Made by a program: the position numbers and the translations under genes
Assembly (NCBI GenBank): GCA_002049455.2
Contig: KV918765.1
Coordinates: 372,001 to 436,000, forward strand
Direction of reading: 5' to 3'
Origin: Porphyra umbilicalis
Taxonomy: Eukaryota; Rhodophyta; Bangiophyceae; Bangiales; Bangiaceae
DNA: 64,000 nucleotides
In this document: positions 19,957 to 31,028 of the stretch, piece by piece
Numbering within the stretch: position 1 is the stretch's first letter
How the letters are laid out: every line of letters begins with the position of its first letter
The notes under the pieces: model-generated
What the model was told of the DNA's origin: nothing
Seen by the model: only the letters and a program-made list of their open reading frames with translations
Databases searched by the model: none

Positions 19957-22900
19957 TCAGCGCTGCGGCGCAGGACGTAGGGCCCGCGTGCCGCTACTCC
20001 CCGTAGTGCCCAGATCCGAGCCAACGCCGATGACGCCCCGGAATGTGGTGAACGCCGGGGCCGGCAGTGGCTTCGTCATGCCATCTGCGGGCATGTCGGC
20101 GCTGGGAAGAAAGTAGAAGGCAACCTCCCCACGCGCGACGTAGTCGCGCACCATGTGGTACGCAACGTCTACGTGCTTGGTACGCCCGGTGGCTTCGGGA
20201 TTGTTGACCAAAGCGAGGCACGCCTGGTTGTTCTCCCCCATGGGCACGGCGTCTCCGTCGACGCCCAGCTCCTGCAGAAGTTTGCGCAGCCACAGCGCCT
20301 CCTTGGTCGCCATAGCGGCGGCGACGTACTCGGCCTCGGCCGTTGACGTCGCCACGGTCGACTGGCGCTTGCTCGTCCACGATATCGGCCCGCCATTAAG
20401 GGTGAAGACAAAGCCCGTCGTCGACCGACGAGCGTCAATATCGCCTGCCCAGTCTGCGTCAACGTACCCTTGGAGAGGCTTGTCGTCGCCGTACACGACC
20501 CCTAGTCGCGTAGCCCCGCGAAGATATCGGAGCACCCCCTTGGCCGCGCGCATGTGGTCCTCCTCGGGGCATGACATGTAGCGGGAGAGCACGCCTACGG
20601 CAAAGACAATGTTCGGCCTCGTCGTCGTGGAGAGGTACAGCAACGAGCCAACAAGCTCGGCGTACCGGTTGCCCTCGGGCAGTAGATTCTCCCCCGTCTT
20701 GCAAAGCTTGGCACTTGACACCATGGGCGTCTTGTTAGGCGCAGACTTGTCCATCTGGAAAGCCTCAAGCAGGGAACTGACATGCCCCGGATTGCTCAGG
20801 GTGATCACCTTGGCAGCCCGATCTCGCATGACCTTCATGCCAATGAAGTCCTTGACCTCACCCATGTCGCGCACGTCGAAAGACGCCGACACCGAGGCCT
20901 TGACCATCTGGACCCCTTCGAGGCTTTTTCCAGCCACAATGAGATCGTCCACGTAGACGAGGATGTAGACAAGCCCGTGCACAGGGTGGCTCCACGTGTA
21001 GAGGCACGGGTCCACCTTGGACCGGACCGCTCCGATGGCATTGAGCTCTTTGTTAAGCTTGATGCCCCACAATCGTCCCGCCTGTTTGGTCCCATAGAGA
21101 GCCAGGTTCAGACGGCGGACATCACCTTCCTCCCCCGGCTCGGCTCCGACCGGAAGCTTGATGTACATCTCCTTGTCCATCTTTGCGTTGAGGAAGGCCG
21201 TCTTCACATCCACGTGGGGAACTTCCCAGTCTTTGGCCGCCGCCACCGCGAAGAGCGCGCGTGTCGTGGCCGAGCTCGGCACTGGTGCCCATGTCTCATC
21301 AAAGTCGCGCCCCGGCACTTGGTTGAAGCCCTGCGCCACCAGTCGCGCCTTGTACCGAGTCATGTTGCCCTCAGCATCGTGTTTGATGTCGTACACGTAC
21401 CTCGTTTTGACAGCCTTACGCTTGTTGCTGCTCCTGGTATTGGACCAGGTACCAAGCTTCTTGTGTGCGAGGTACTCTTCTTTCTCAGCCGCCTTCCAAC
21501 GCGGCCAGTCCGATCGCGCACGCGCCTCCTTCGCATTGGCTGGCGCCTTGGTCAGGTCCCATCCCGACGGATCTCCGCCCTTGGGTCCTTCTGCAGCGTA
21601 TGCCTTTGGGTTACGCTCCCACCAGGTAACCTTGGGTGCCGGCTTGCGCTTCGACCGCCGGAGTGCTTGCACCCCGTCGTCACCACTCTCTGTGGTGGAT
21701 CCAGACAGCACGTCGTGTCCATCATGATCCGCCGCGTCCTCGCCGGCGTCATTGTCATCTCCGTCTTCTGCGTCGAGTCCGGAAGCCTCGTCCGGCTCAA
21801 CGTCGCTCTCTGACGACTGCTGCGAGGCATACTCGTCCCCGCTTGCGGCTTCCGCTTCCAGGATGTCCATGGCGCCGTCCTCCTTGTCACCATCCGTTTG
21901 ACTGGTCAGGAAAGGGGCGGAAGCAGGGCCAGGGACAGAGGTCATCTTGATGGCTTCGCTTGAGGTCTCCTCCACGAGCACATCTCGGCGCTCAAAGACC
22001 TTGTTTGAGCCATCCTCTAGGATGCGGTAGGCCTTGCCACCAACAGTGTAGCCGACAAAACGGCCGACGTCGGTCCTGGGTTCCAGCTTTCGCTGCTTCT
22101 GCTTGGGCTTCAGAGCCCATGCCCGGCTCCCCCAGACCCGAAATCCCTTCACGTCGGGGCGTCTCCCCGTGAGGGCTTCCAGCGGGGTCACATCTTGACC
22201 CGCCTTGGGGGATCGGTTGAGCACGTGGATGACGGATGACAAAGCCTCCGCCCACAGCTCCTCTTCCGCTCCGGCGTCCAGAAGAGCCGCACGGACGCGC
22301 TCCATGATGTACCGGTTGGCGCGCTCTGCCTTCCCGTTCTGCTGCGAAGAGTACGGCGCCGTCTTCTCAGACGTAATGCCTTTGTCTTCATACCAGGCTT
22401 GGAGGTCGCGGCTCACGTACTCCTTGGCGCCATCGTGACGAACCCGCTTCACCTTAAGCCCAGTGAGGGTCTCTAGCTGCTTGATGCGGGCCTTGAGTAC
22501 ATCCGGAACCATGCCCTTGGACTTGATGGGCGTCGCCGTGATGAAACCAGTGGAGTCTTCCATCAGAGTCACGAAGTAGACAGAGCCGCCCAGCGACGCC
22601 GTCAACGGCCCATCAACGTCCGTGTGAACCAACTCGCACTTGGTGGTGGTCGTTGTCGAGCGATGATGCGGAGAATGCGCCATCTTTCCGTCGACAGAAG
22701 GCACGCATACCGTACCAGGAACGCGCTTGGCGTCGGCTACCGTCGATGGAATCCCATCGACCATCCCAACCACACGCTTGAGGTTCTCAAAACCCAAGTG
22801 GTTGAACCGGCGGTGCCACAGCTCTGCCTCGCCGTCCATGTGCGTGGAGGCGGCTCTGGCCGATGCCGTGACCGGAGTCACCTTGAGCACGTAGTTCTCC

Positions 22901-24141
22901 GACTCGTTGACCGAGCCGACGACAGACGCGTTGCTCAAAACTCCGCTCGCGAGCACCGCTTCCCCATCACTGAGGATATAGCAGGCGTCGCCAACGAACA
23001 CCACGGCACCGCCACAGCGGTCGACCGCTCGGACCGACAGATGGTTGTCTGTCAGATCCGGTACAAGCATGGCCTCATCGAGGACCATGCAAGCCGTGGT
23101 GATTCCCTTCCCCACGTCCATGGCCGCGTATCCGTGCCCGTTGATGGGCACCTTGTGGCCGTCAGCTAGAGTGACCTTGGCCCCGCTCCCCGTCGTCTTG
23201 ACGGTGAAACCCGCGGCCTGGGCGGCCATATGGTTGGTCGCCCCCGAGTCCAACACCCAGGTCGAGGACCCGCTGGTGCTCCCGGAAGCGTTGAGCTTCC
23301 CGGCCTGGCCTGCCGACGCAGCGTAGGCCAATGCGGCGCGGGGAGGTGCACCACCTCCACCGCCACCCTCACGACGCCCGCCATGTGGCTTCTTGTTGCC
23401 CTTGGCGTCGTCGGCCTTCTTCTTGAGACAGTCGCGCTTCATGTGCCCCTTCTTGTCGCAGTAGTAGCACACGACCGCGCGCTTGTCCCACGGCTTCTTA
23501 GAAGCCGTTGCCGCAAACGCTTGCGACTTGACGCCGGTCGCCGAGGACGACCGCCCATGGCTCCCCCGCTGCTCTACAGTGAGCAGCATGGCGCTCACGT
23601 CAGCGAGGTTGCGCTTCCCGTCCATGTTCTCCAGAACGGTCTTGATCATGTCATACTCGGCCGGAAGGCCCGACAGGATCTGCAGGACAAGCGTGTTCTC
23701 GTCCACCTGATTTCCCAGCATGGAGAGCTCTTGACGGATGCCCTTGGCGCGCGACGTGTACTTGATGATGTTCTCGTCGCTGACCTTCTTGAGGTTGCTC
23801 AGCTCATGCATGAGCTGCAGCAGGCGTGCGTTGTCCCGCGCCTCAAAGATATCATTGAGCGCATCCCACGCCTCCTTGGCCGTACTGACCGCCGTCACCG
23901 AATAAAGATGAACCGGCTTGACCGACATCTGGATAGTCGCCAGGGCCGACTCGTTCATGAGGTCCCACGCCTCAGCTGCAACGTCGCTCTTGGCACCGCT
24001 CCCAGACGCGGGGCGGTCCGTCACAACCGCAGCCCAAACCTTCTCCTTGATCATCTGTGCACGGCAGTACACAGCCCAGACCTTGTAGTCGTCGTCCAGC
24101 TGCGCGAAGCGAGGGCCAGCGTAGCGGCCGTACTCCGACAT
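19957..24141 (-). CDS. pol: Copia #1 Gag-Pol polyprotein (complete)
   Basis: ATG at 24141 (MSEYGRYAGPRF), 1394 residues, 157 bp inside the 5' LTR. Order: Gag with the copia-type domain (TAKEAWDALNDIFEARD...) and a zinc knuckle CYYCDKKGHMKRDC; protease WVLDSGATNHM; integrase with HHCC-like region, D (HTDVDGP), D (RHDGAKEYV), E (NGKAERANR); RT with HVDVKTAFLNA and the YVDD catalytic loop; RNase H with YVDADWAGD and STAEAEY. Domain order PR-IN-RT-RH defines Ty1/copia. No internal stop occurs. One oddity: the second zinc Cys of integrase appears replaced by Ser (VCVPSVDGK where C-x2-C is expected). Reverse transcription, integration and particle assembly are the family functions. Confidence 0.97.
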   Translation of the reverse strand: MSEYGRYAGPRFAQLDDDYKVWAVYCRAQMIKEKVWAAVVTDRPASGSGAKSDVAAEAWDLMNESALATIQMSVKPVHLYSVTAVSTAKEAWDALNDIFEARDNARLLQLMHELSNLKKVSDENIIKYTSRAKGIRQELSMLGNQVDENTLVLQILSGLPAEYDMIKTVLENMDGKRNLADVSAMLLTVEQRGSHGRSSSATGVKSQAFAATASKKPWDKRAVVCYYCDKKGHMKRDCLKKKADDAKGNKKPHGGRREGGGGGGAPPRAALAYAASAGQAGKLNASGSTSGSSTWVLDSGATNHMAAQAAGFTVKTTGSGAKVTLADGHKVPINGHGYAAMDVGKGITTACMVLDEAMLVPDLTDNHLSVRAVDRCGGAVVFVGDACYILSDGEAVLASGVLSNASVVGSVNESENYVLKVTPVTASARAASTHMDGEAELWHRRFNHLGFENLKRVVGMVDGIPSTVADAKRVPGTVCVPSVDGKMAHSPHHRSTTTTTKCELVHTDVDGPLTASLGGSVYFVTLMEDSTGFITATPIKSKGMVPDVLKARIKQLETLTGLKVKRVRHDGAKEYVSRDLQAWYEDKGITSEKTAPYSSQQNGKAERANRYIMERVRAALLDAGAEEELWAEALSSVIHVLNRSPKAGQDVTPLEALTGRRPDVKGFRVWGSRAWALKPKQKQRKLEPRTDVGRFVGYTVGGKAYRILEDGSNKVFERRDVLVEETSSEAIKMTSVPGPASAPFLTSQTDGDKEDGAMDILEAEAASGDEYASQQSSESDVEPDEASGLDAEDGDDNDAGEDAADHDGHDVLSGSTTESGDDGVQALRRSKRKPAPKVTWWERNPKAYAAEGPKGGDPSGWDLTKAPANAKEARARSDWPRWKAAEKEEYLAHKKLGTWSNTRSSNKRKAVKTRYVYDIKHDAEGNMTRYKARLVAQGFNQVPGRDFDETWAPVPSSATTRALFAVAAAKDWEVPHVDVKTAFLNAKMDKEMYIKLPVGAEPGEEGDVRRLNLALYGTKQAGRLWGIKLNKELNAIGAVRSKVDPCLYTWSHPVHGLVYILVYVDDLIVAGKSLEGVQMVKASVSASFDVRDMGEVKDFIGMKVMRDRAAKVITLSNPGHVSSLLEAFQMDKSAPNKTPMVSSAKLCKTGENLLPEGNRYAELVGSLLYLSTTTRPNIVFAVGVLSRYMSCPEEDHMRAAKGVLRYLRGATRLGVVYGDDKPLQGYVDADWAGDIDARRSTTGFVFTLNGGPISWTSKRQSTVATSTAEAEYVAAAMATKEALWLRKLLQELGVDGDAVPMGENNQACLALVNNPEATGRTKHVDVAYHMVRDYVARGEVAFYFLPSADMPADGMTKPLPAPAFTTFRGVIGVGSDLGTTGSSGTRALRPAPQR

Positions 24142-24283
24142 GACGATGACAACCACGCCAGCAGGCGCGGCACTGACGACGTGGGAGGCTATACCCACCT
24201 GCCCGACGCCGGAACACACCGCAACCCAACCAAGGTCGTCCCGCCAACAACGGCACGGAAGACGACGATGACCACCAGCGACA

Positions 24284-24297
24284 CCGGGCCCATAACC
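24284..24297 (-). promoter_or_regulatory. Copia #1 primer-binding site, initiator tRNA-Met anticodon-arm type
   Basis: Immediately inside the 5' LTR the minus strand reads GGTTATGGGCCCGG. This is complementary to the anticodon stem and loop of eukaryotic initiator tRNA-Met rather than to its 3' end. Drosophila copia is known to prime from such a cleaved half-tRNA. The same site occurs in copia #2. Confidence 0.8.
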
Positions 24298-24670
24298 TGT
24301 GAAGTCGGTGTGGTCAAGTGGGTGCGCTGTTTTACTATGGCAGAGGTCCTGGGCCGTGTCCAGCCACCTAATGTACCCCAGGCGGCCCCAGGACAGGTCG
24401 TCGGGCAGCCCGCTCTCGGAGCACACCCACGTGCCTCAGTTCACAGTGCGCGCGGGCCGCGGCGCACCTCCCAGAACGGGGCATGCACCTCCCCACACAA
24501 GTCCCCCCCCCCGAGCTCACCCCAGCAGAGAGTGCCCACTACGAGACCAACAAATCAAGTACACACAAGTACAAAACATACAACAAGTGCATAGGTAAAT
24601 ACCCAAAACTGAGTCCCAATGCTCAACCGGGTAAGTATAGACAAATGGAATTGCTGAGCCATGCTCAACA
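24298..24670 (-). repeat. 5' LTR of copia #1
   Basis: 373 bp. Contains the element's promoter by position. One extra C in a C-run relative to the other LTR. Confidence 0.95.
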
Positions 24671-27600
24671 AATGGGGTCATCACCCAGCGCCATCGGGTG
24701 TATGAGCGCCACCGCGTGCATGTTGCAACTGGCACCATGGACTGAACCGCCAACCAGACGTGCTGGGTGGAGGTAACCCATACGGGGAACACGAGTAAGC
24801 GACTCCCCAAGGGCATGGTCATGGGGCATATGTCGGCCTACTCCCGTACGGTAGCCGCCATATCCCGAGAGGACTGGGCTGCACTCAGCCCCAGTCCGAC
24901 CACCGCGCCCGACGCAACGGACCCCGTGGAGGGGCCCCACGTTCATACTTCGAACGTGCCCGAGGGGCTGCGGCCTCAAGTGCTCGCCCTACTGGAGAAG
25001 CATCGAGCCCTATGGAGTGGGCACTTGGGCTCCATCAAGGCCGCGGAGCACCGGATCGAGTTGAAGCCGGGCTCCAAGCCAGTCCGGCTCAACCCCTACC
25101 GGAAGGGTCCCCGAACTAGGGAACTCATCAAGGCCTAAGTCGACCGAATGCTCAAGCTCGAAGTTATAGAGCCCAGCCAGAGTGAATGGGCTAGCCCGGT
25201 GGTACTCATCCCGAAACCCGATGGGAGTCCTCGGTTCTGCATCGACTATCGGCAGTTGAACGAGCGCACAGTACGCGACTCGTATCCACTACCCCGGATG
25301 GACGGCTGCCTCGACTCCTTAGGGAATGCACAGTTCTTCTCCACTATGGACTGCAACGCGGGGCACTGGCAGATCCCCCTAGCCGAGGAGGATAAGCCGA
25401 AGACGGCATTCACTTGCCACTGTGGGACGTACCAGTGTACGCGTCTTCCGTTTGGCCAGTGCAATGCCCCTGCCACTTTCCAGCGGGCGATTGACATGAT
25501 CCTATCCGGAGTCAAGTGGCAGAATGTGCTCGTCTACTTAGACGACCTCATCATCTTCTCCGCCGATGCCGAGTCGCACCTGTCCCACTTGGACACGTGC
25601 TCACCTTACTCGGGAAGCACGGGGTCACACTCAAGGCACAGAAGTGCCACCTCTTTACTAATGAGGTGGAGTACCTTGGCCATGTTGTACGGCCAGGACG
25701 CTTGAGTGTTAACGAGAAGAACCTCAAGGCCATCAAGAAGGCCAGCTTCCCCAAGACCCAAACCCAACTTAGGAGTTTCCTGGGGATGTGCAATGTCTAT
25801 CGTCGGTTCACGGTAGACTTCGCTAAAACCGCGAAGCCGCTGAACAACTTGAACAGCGTAAAGCTTCCGAAGCGGTTGAGTCCCCCTACTCCGGAGGAAC
25901 AGAACGCTTTCGACAAACTACGCCAACAGCTATGCCACCCGCCCATCCTTGCGATACCACGCAAGGAGGGGAAGTACATCATCGATGTGGACGCTAGCTA
26001 CGACCAGCTAGGGTGCGTCCTACTACAGCAGCAACCCGATGGCAAGTACCTGCCCGTAGGCTTCTTCAGTAAGGGCCTACTACCGACGGAGAAGAACTAC
26101 ACCGTCACCGAGATTGAGGGACTAGGTGTGGTGTGGGCGGTCGGTTTAATACGACCGTACATCAAAGGCACCAAGTTCCTCATCCGGTGTGACCACAAGG
26201 CACTGAAGTGGATACTAACCACGACGGCCTGCACCAACAATCGACTCAATCGTTGGCGCATCCTCCTCTCGGAGTTCGACTATGATGTGGAGTACAAGCC
26301 CGGCCCCCAACATGCGGTGGCCGACGCTCTGTCCCGCATCCCGACTGAGGGGCTGAACACGGGACCCATCTCCCAGAAGATCCCCACAGTCGGGGTGACC
26401 ACTCGATCGGGGGCGGTACTCGACCCCCGACTCCCCGAGAACAGGGAGACTGCCCGCATACCCCTGGGCGAACTAGTCCAGAAGCAGGCGACAGACGAGT
26501 TCTGTCAGGGGGTCCAGAAGTTACTTGACGCCCCCACGCCCACGCGCTTCTACGTGAACGCGGACGGGTTGTTGTGTCGTCGCGGACACCGCGAGGGGAC
26601 CCAGCAGGTACTGGCCCCCCAGTCCCTAGTCAAGGACGTATTACGGGCGGAGCACTCCTCCCCCTTGGCTGCGCATTCAGGTGGGATGCGCATGTACCAG
26701 ACCCTGCGGGACCAATACTACTGGCCCTCGCTGGCGATTGATGTGTTCGGGTGGGTGGCAGCTTGCCCCACCTGTGCTAAGAACCGGCTCATGGGTACGC
26801 AGAGTAAAGCGTTCATGAGGTTCTTCCCCGCGACGGAACCCTTCGCAGCGCTGGCCATTGACTTACTTGGCCCCCTGCCCAGGACCTCCGAAGGATATGA
26901 GTATATCCTAGTTATTTGTGACCGATTTACTAAGGTCACTCGGGCGGTCCCGCTTCGAGACATCACGGCTCTGGATGTTCTCAGCGCGTTCCTCGACACG
27001 TGGAATGCTAGCTATGGGGTCCCCGATTCAGTTCTATCGGATAACAGACCCCAATTTGCTGCCGTACTCTGGCAAGGGGTACTCAAGACCCTGGGTATTG
27101 ACACTAACTATGCCACCCCTTACCACCCTCAAACTAATGGGCAGGTCGAACGGTTTAATAAGACCTTAGTTAAGCAACTACGCCACTACGTAAGTGACCA
27201 CGTAGTTACGTGGTCCCGATACTTCAGCCCGGTAGTAACGGCTTACAATTCGCAAGTGCATAGTAGCACTGGGCAGATCCCCTTTGCGTTCGTAAGCCCC
27301 CGACGTCTTACTCCCGTGGCCCTCGAGCGACTTACAGCGGGTACCGACACCGGGGAGATAGTCACCCCCGGGCGAGCCAAGGAGAATTTCCTCCAGCGCC
27401 TTGACTCCCTTATCCCCCTAGTACGGGAGACCATGGAGAAGGCACAGGCCCGGTACAAACGAGCATTCGACAAGCGCGTGCAGACTCGCCGCGAAGCGCT
27501 CCAAGTCGGTGACTGGGTATTCGTGAACTCCCACGAGAACCAGGGGGGTAAGCTCGTCTTCAAGACACTGGGACCCTACCAGATCTTGAAGACAGACGGG

Positions 27601-27939
27601 CGTCGGCTTACCATCGAAAGTGACGATGGTATCCGGACCATCAATGGGAACCACGCCACCCGGGCCCCGGAATCACCCGAGGGGGACCCGGCGTGGGCGC
27701 GGGCACTGGCCGCGTGGCGGGTCCCTTCCCTCCCCTCATCGGCCAGTAAACCGATTGAGGCTGTCTTCGACCGCTTTGTCGGACAGGGGTACGATGACCA
27801 AGAGCGACTCATGCTCAAGGTCAAATGGTTCGGGTATGGACCCCGGGAGGACTCCTGGCACTATGTGGAGGACCTCCCGGCTGAGAAGGTCCGCCAGCAC
27901 TGTGTGCGGCACCGGCTCACAATGAGAGGAAGGGTATAA
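24671..27939 (+). pseudogene. pol: Gypsy #2 Pol: RT, RNase H, integrase, chromodomain (broken)
   Basis: Continues the protease frame across the copia insertion. In-frame stops are TGA at 24743-24745 and TAA at 25136-25138. A one-base loss near 25599 shifts the frame after HLSHLDT. RT shows SPVVLIPKPDGSPRFCIDYR, MDCNAGHWQI and the catalytic VYLDD at 25535-25546. RNase H (YIIDVDASYDQLGCVLLQQQ ... VADALSR) follows. Integrase has an HHCC site (ending CPTCAKNR) and D (AIDLLGPL), D (LSDNRPQF, with R where G is usual) and E (NGQVERFNKTL). A chromodomain closes the protein (KVKWFGYGPREDSWHYVEDL), which places it among chromoviruses. Confidence 0.95.
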
Positions 27940-28076
27940 AACTACTAACAACCCCCAGTACGGGGTACCCCTCGCACACACCCCCGACAATAGATCCAAC
28001 CCAACTAGGGACAAGCCCACAGGGGGCCGGGTCGCGCCTCACTGAGCGCCCCGGCGCCCCACTTAAACCTGGGTAC

Positions 28077-30423
28077 CTACTCCCTACCCGGCGAGTGCGG
28101 GCGGTCGTCGCGGACGTACCCCCCAAACTGGTCGTAACCCGAATGGTCCGGGTACTCCTGGGCCGACCCCCGGTCCGAGGGGCCCGGCCCCCACGACGAG
28201 CGCGGCACCCTACTCGGTGCCGCCCCCGCCGCGGCATACCCCCCACCAGTGGAGGGGTAGCCGCCCCCATGGTAGGGCGCGGCCGAGCCCGCAGGCTCCC
28301 CGGCGTACGGGACCCGACTGGGGCCCCGGCCCGCCGAAGTCCCCGCGGGCCCAGCCGCCACCCGCTGGCCGTGCCCCTCCAACCGGGAGGCCATCTGGTA
28401 CCCGATGGCCTCTGGGGTGGTGTCCATCAGGAACTGCGCGGCTGCGGCAGACCGGTGGGACGAGGAGTCCGGCAGTACGGACCCCGCCGCCCGGGTGACC
28501 CACGCCAGGGTGTCCACCAGGGAGGCAACTATCGCCTCCCCATGGGCCACCCTCAGCGCCCCCGCCGCACTTGGGTAGGTGGTCGCCAAGGCGTGGGCGC
28601 ACCGCGGGGTTTCGTACCACTAGCTGAGGCTCTGCCCCGCCCCAAGGGGCGGGTAGTACGGCACCCCCGGCGGGGCAAACGTCGGACGGCCCGACCGCCC
28701 AGCGGGGGATGCCTTCGCCCGGGTGGTCCGCCGGAAAGCGCCCCCACGAGCAGGGGGGCGCTCGGCAGTACCTCGGGTACGCTTGCGCTGCTGGGGGGCA
28801 CTGGCCCCCGGCGCACCCCAACCCGAGTTCGGCGGGGGCGACGTCGCCGTTACCCCCGCCGAGTAGGGGTAGGCCAGGTCACCCAGGCCCTCACAGAGGC
28901 CTATGCGCCCGGCCACCAGGCGTGTGTCACAGTGGACAAACGCCCGAGGCGCCTCGCCCTCCTCCCCACCAACTCGGTGACCCAGGTAGGGCCCGGCCGC
29001 CTCCCAGTCCAAAGACTGGTGAAGGTCCAGCAACTCGCTGATGTAGGCGTGCGCGTCCGGGCCGGCCCCCTCCGCCACGTTGGCGAGGCGGAGCCCCATC
29101 AGACGCCCCACTATGGCGGCTGGCAGGTGCCAGAGGTACCCCTTAGTCCGGGCGGAGGCTTACCACACCTCCACTACCTCCAGCACCCACTGGTTAGCGA
29201 GGATGGACGCCGCCGGGGTAGACTCCCCCCGGCGGAGCGCAGTGCCAAAGTAGGCCACTATGCGCGGCATCCGGGCCGGGAACCCGAAGGGCACCTCCAT
29301 GGCCGACCACCAGGACGGCGTCGGGACGTAGGATGCCCGCCGCGTCGAGGTGTGGACCTGAGAACTCTCCACTTGAGAGGCCCGCACCAGGATGCCCGAC
29401 GCTTCCCGCACCCGGCGTTCGGTGCGGGCGTCCTGGTGGTGGAAGTGGGCGTCCGTCTCCCCCAAGTACGGGGGGGAGCAACACGCCGACTCCCACGCCA
29501 CGACGGGCGGCACGTCGTCGGCGGTGGCCCCGTCCATAACATTCGACAGGCGCGCGGCCACGCGCTCCACCCACGGCGCGTCCCCCGCCTCCTGTAGGGC
29601 GGGGAGGTCCGTGGCCAACCCGGCAGGCAGTTCGTACTTCACGGGGTGGCGCGCCAGCCAGCGCTGCCAAGCCGGGCCCTGCTTGGGCAGCGGGATCGCC
29701 GAGTTAAGCGCCCGCAAGCGGCACGCCCCCATCTGACTGGGGGCAGCGGGGGGCGTCCACTGAACCAACGCCCCCGGCTCCGCAAGCCCCGCCTCCCCCA
29801 CTGCCGGTAGGCGCTCCCGGCGCGGCACCGGCGGGGGGGATTTTCTGCTCCATGGGATCATCCCCCTCCTCGCCCGGCTCCGCTGCCGCCGCCGGGGGAG
29901 TGGCCGGCCGGCTGGGCGGCAGCGGCACGCGCGCCGCCACCGCGCGGGACCCGACCGCGCCCTCCCCGGCCGACCGCGTCGGCGCACTTGACGCGCGGGA
30001 GGCCGACGCCGACCCCGCCGACGACTTGGATTGGCGGGGGGGAGGCGGCGGTTGGGTTTCTTGACTCCGCGCCGCCGACGACTCCCGGCTCGGGGGCGCG
30101 GCGTTGGCCTGGCGCGCCCGGCGGGCTGCCTTGCCCCGGGAAGCCGCCACGGCCGCGCCACTTGACTTGGTGGCGCCGGCCGGCGTGGCAGTTGCCGACG
30201 CCGCCGCCCCGCCAACCCGCGGGGTGGCCGCCGTCGAGGCCTTGGCCTTGGGGGCGCCCATACTCCCCGGCGCCCCGCCCACCCGCGGGGACCCCGCCGC
30301 AGGGCTGCCCGACTTGGCCGTAGCCGACGCCGGCGTCCCACTGGGCGCCGGCGTGGCGCGCCCCCCACATGGGGAAGCCATCTCCTCGGTCGGCGCCACT
30401 GCAGTCGACCGCGAGGAGGCCAT
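28077..30423 (-). pseudogene. Antisense ORF of gypsy #2, decayed, unknown function
   Basis: Lies between the chromodomain stop and the 3' LTR on the opposite strand. ATG at 30423 (MASSRSTAVAPTEEM) opens a Ser/Ala/Pro/Lys-rich N-terminus. Near 29840 the protein-like text moves to another minus frame. That frame then runs to 28077 through in-frame stops at 29160 and 28620. The middle has ordinary composition (PAWQRWLARHPVKYELPAGL, ALQEAGDAPWVERVAARLSN, FGFPARMPRIVAYFGTALRR, IVGRLMGLRLANV, AYISELLDLHQSLDWEAA). The C-terminus is Gly/Ser/Tyr-rich. No family was recognised. Placement, strand and low-complexity-flanked architecture parallel the ORF at 2498-5083, although I see no clear sequence similarity by eye. 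Confidence 0.65.
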
Positions 30424-31028
30424 AGCCGCCGCGCACGAGTGAGGGGGACGTCGAGGGGAAGGGGGGTGCCCCGCGCGGTGAGGGACGTGGGGGGAGGCTC
30501 TCAACTTGAGTAGCGGTTGAGGGGGGGACGCTGACGGTCGGCAGTGGACGGCGTCCCCGTCTAACCCCCGCCTACCCCCTTTTTATGAGCCCCTGTGTGG
30601 GGACAGGGCCCCTTACCCCGGGCCCGCTCGGCCCCACCCCGCGGGCCACTCCCCCTGGACGACTCTCCACGCGGGGGGGGGCCGCGCGACAGCCCCCCAG
30701 GTGGGGGGGGGCGGGCGGATGCCATACCGGGCACCCGCCCCCCTGTTGGCCCACCGGGCACGGTTAGCGGGCCCGCGCCGGACACGCGGCAGCACCCCTG
30801 GCTCCCGCGGCCGTGTGCATCATACGGCGACGGCGCGTACCCCCTTGCCCCGGCGGGGGGCGCCCCCACGATCCGGGGCCGCCATCGCTGGCGAGGACCG
30901 TGGCAGCACCCGGGCCCCACACTGGGGAGCCCGGCGGCTAGCTGTCCTGGCCCGCCCGCCCCACTCGGGCGGGCCCGCCCCCCCTGGCTCTAGGCCGCCG
31001 GGATGGCGACCCCTTTAGAAGGGGGAAT
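30424..31028 (+). other. Gypsy #2 untranslated 3' region with polypurine tract
   Basis: GC-rich, G-run-bearing sequence with no convincing gene. It ends in the purine tract AGAAGGGGGAA at 31017-31027 that would prime plus-strand DNA synthesis next to the 3' LTR. It may also hold the promoter of the antisense ORF. Confidence 0.6.

Larger units (their letters stand above)
18705..24670 (-). mobile_element. Ty1/copia element #1, near-intact, nested in gypsy #2
   Basis: Minus-strand element with 372/373-bp LTRs that differ by three substitutions and one C-run indel by eye. A perfect 5-bp target duplication, AATGG, lies at 18700-18704 and 24671-24675. The primer-binding site GGTTATGGGCCC abuts the 5' LTR, and the purine tract GGGTGGAG (minus strand, 19077-19084) abuts the 3' LTR. 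There is one uninterrupted Gag-Pol ORF. These features indicate recent insertion and possible competence. Confidence 0.97.

Noticed and set aside
20782..24594. Long plus-strand frames opposite copia #1 Gag-Pol
   Set aside because: They are antisense shadows of a polyprotein with all copia motifs on the minus strand.
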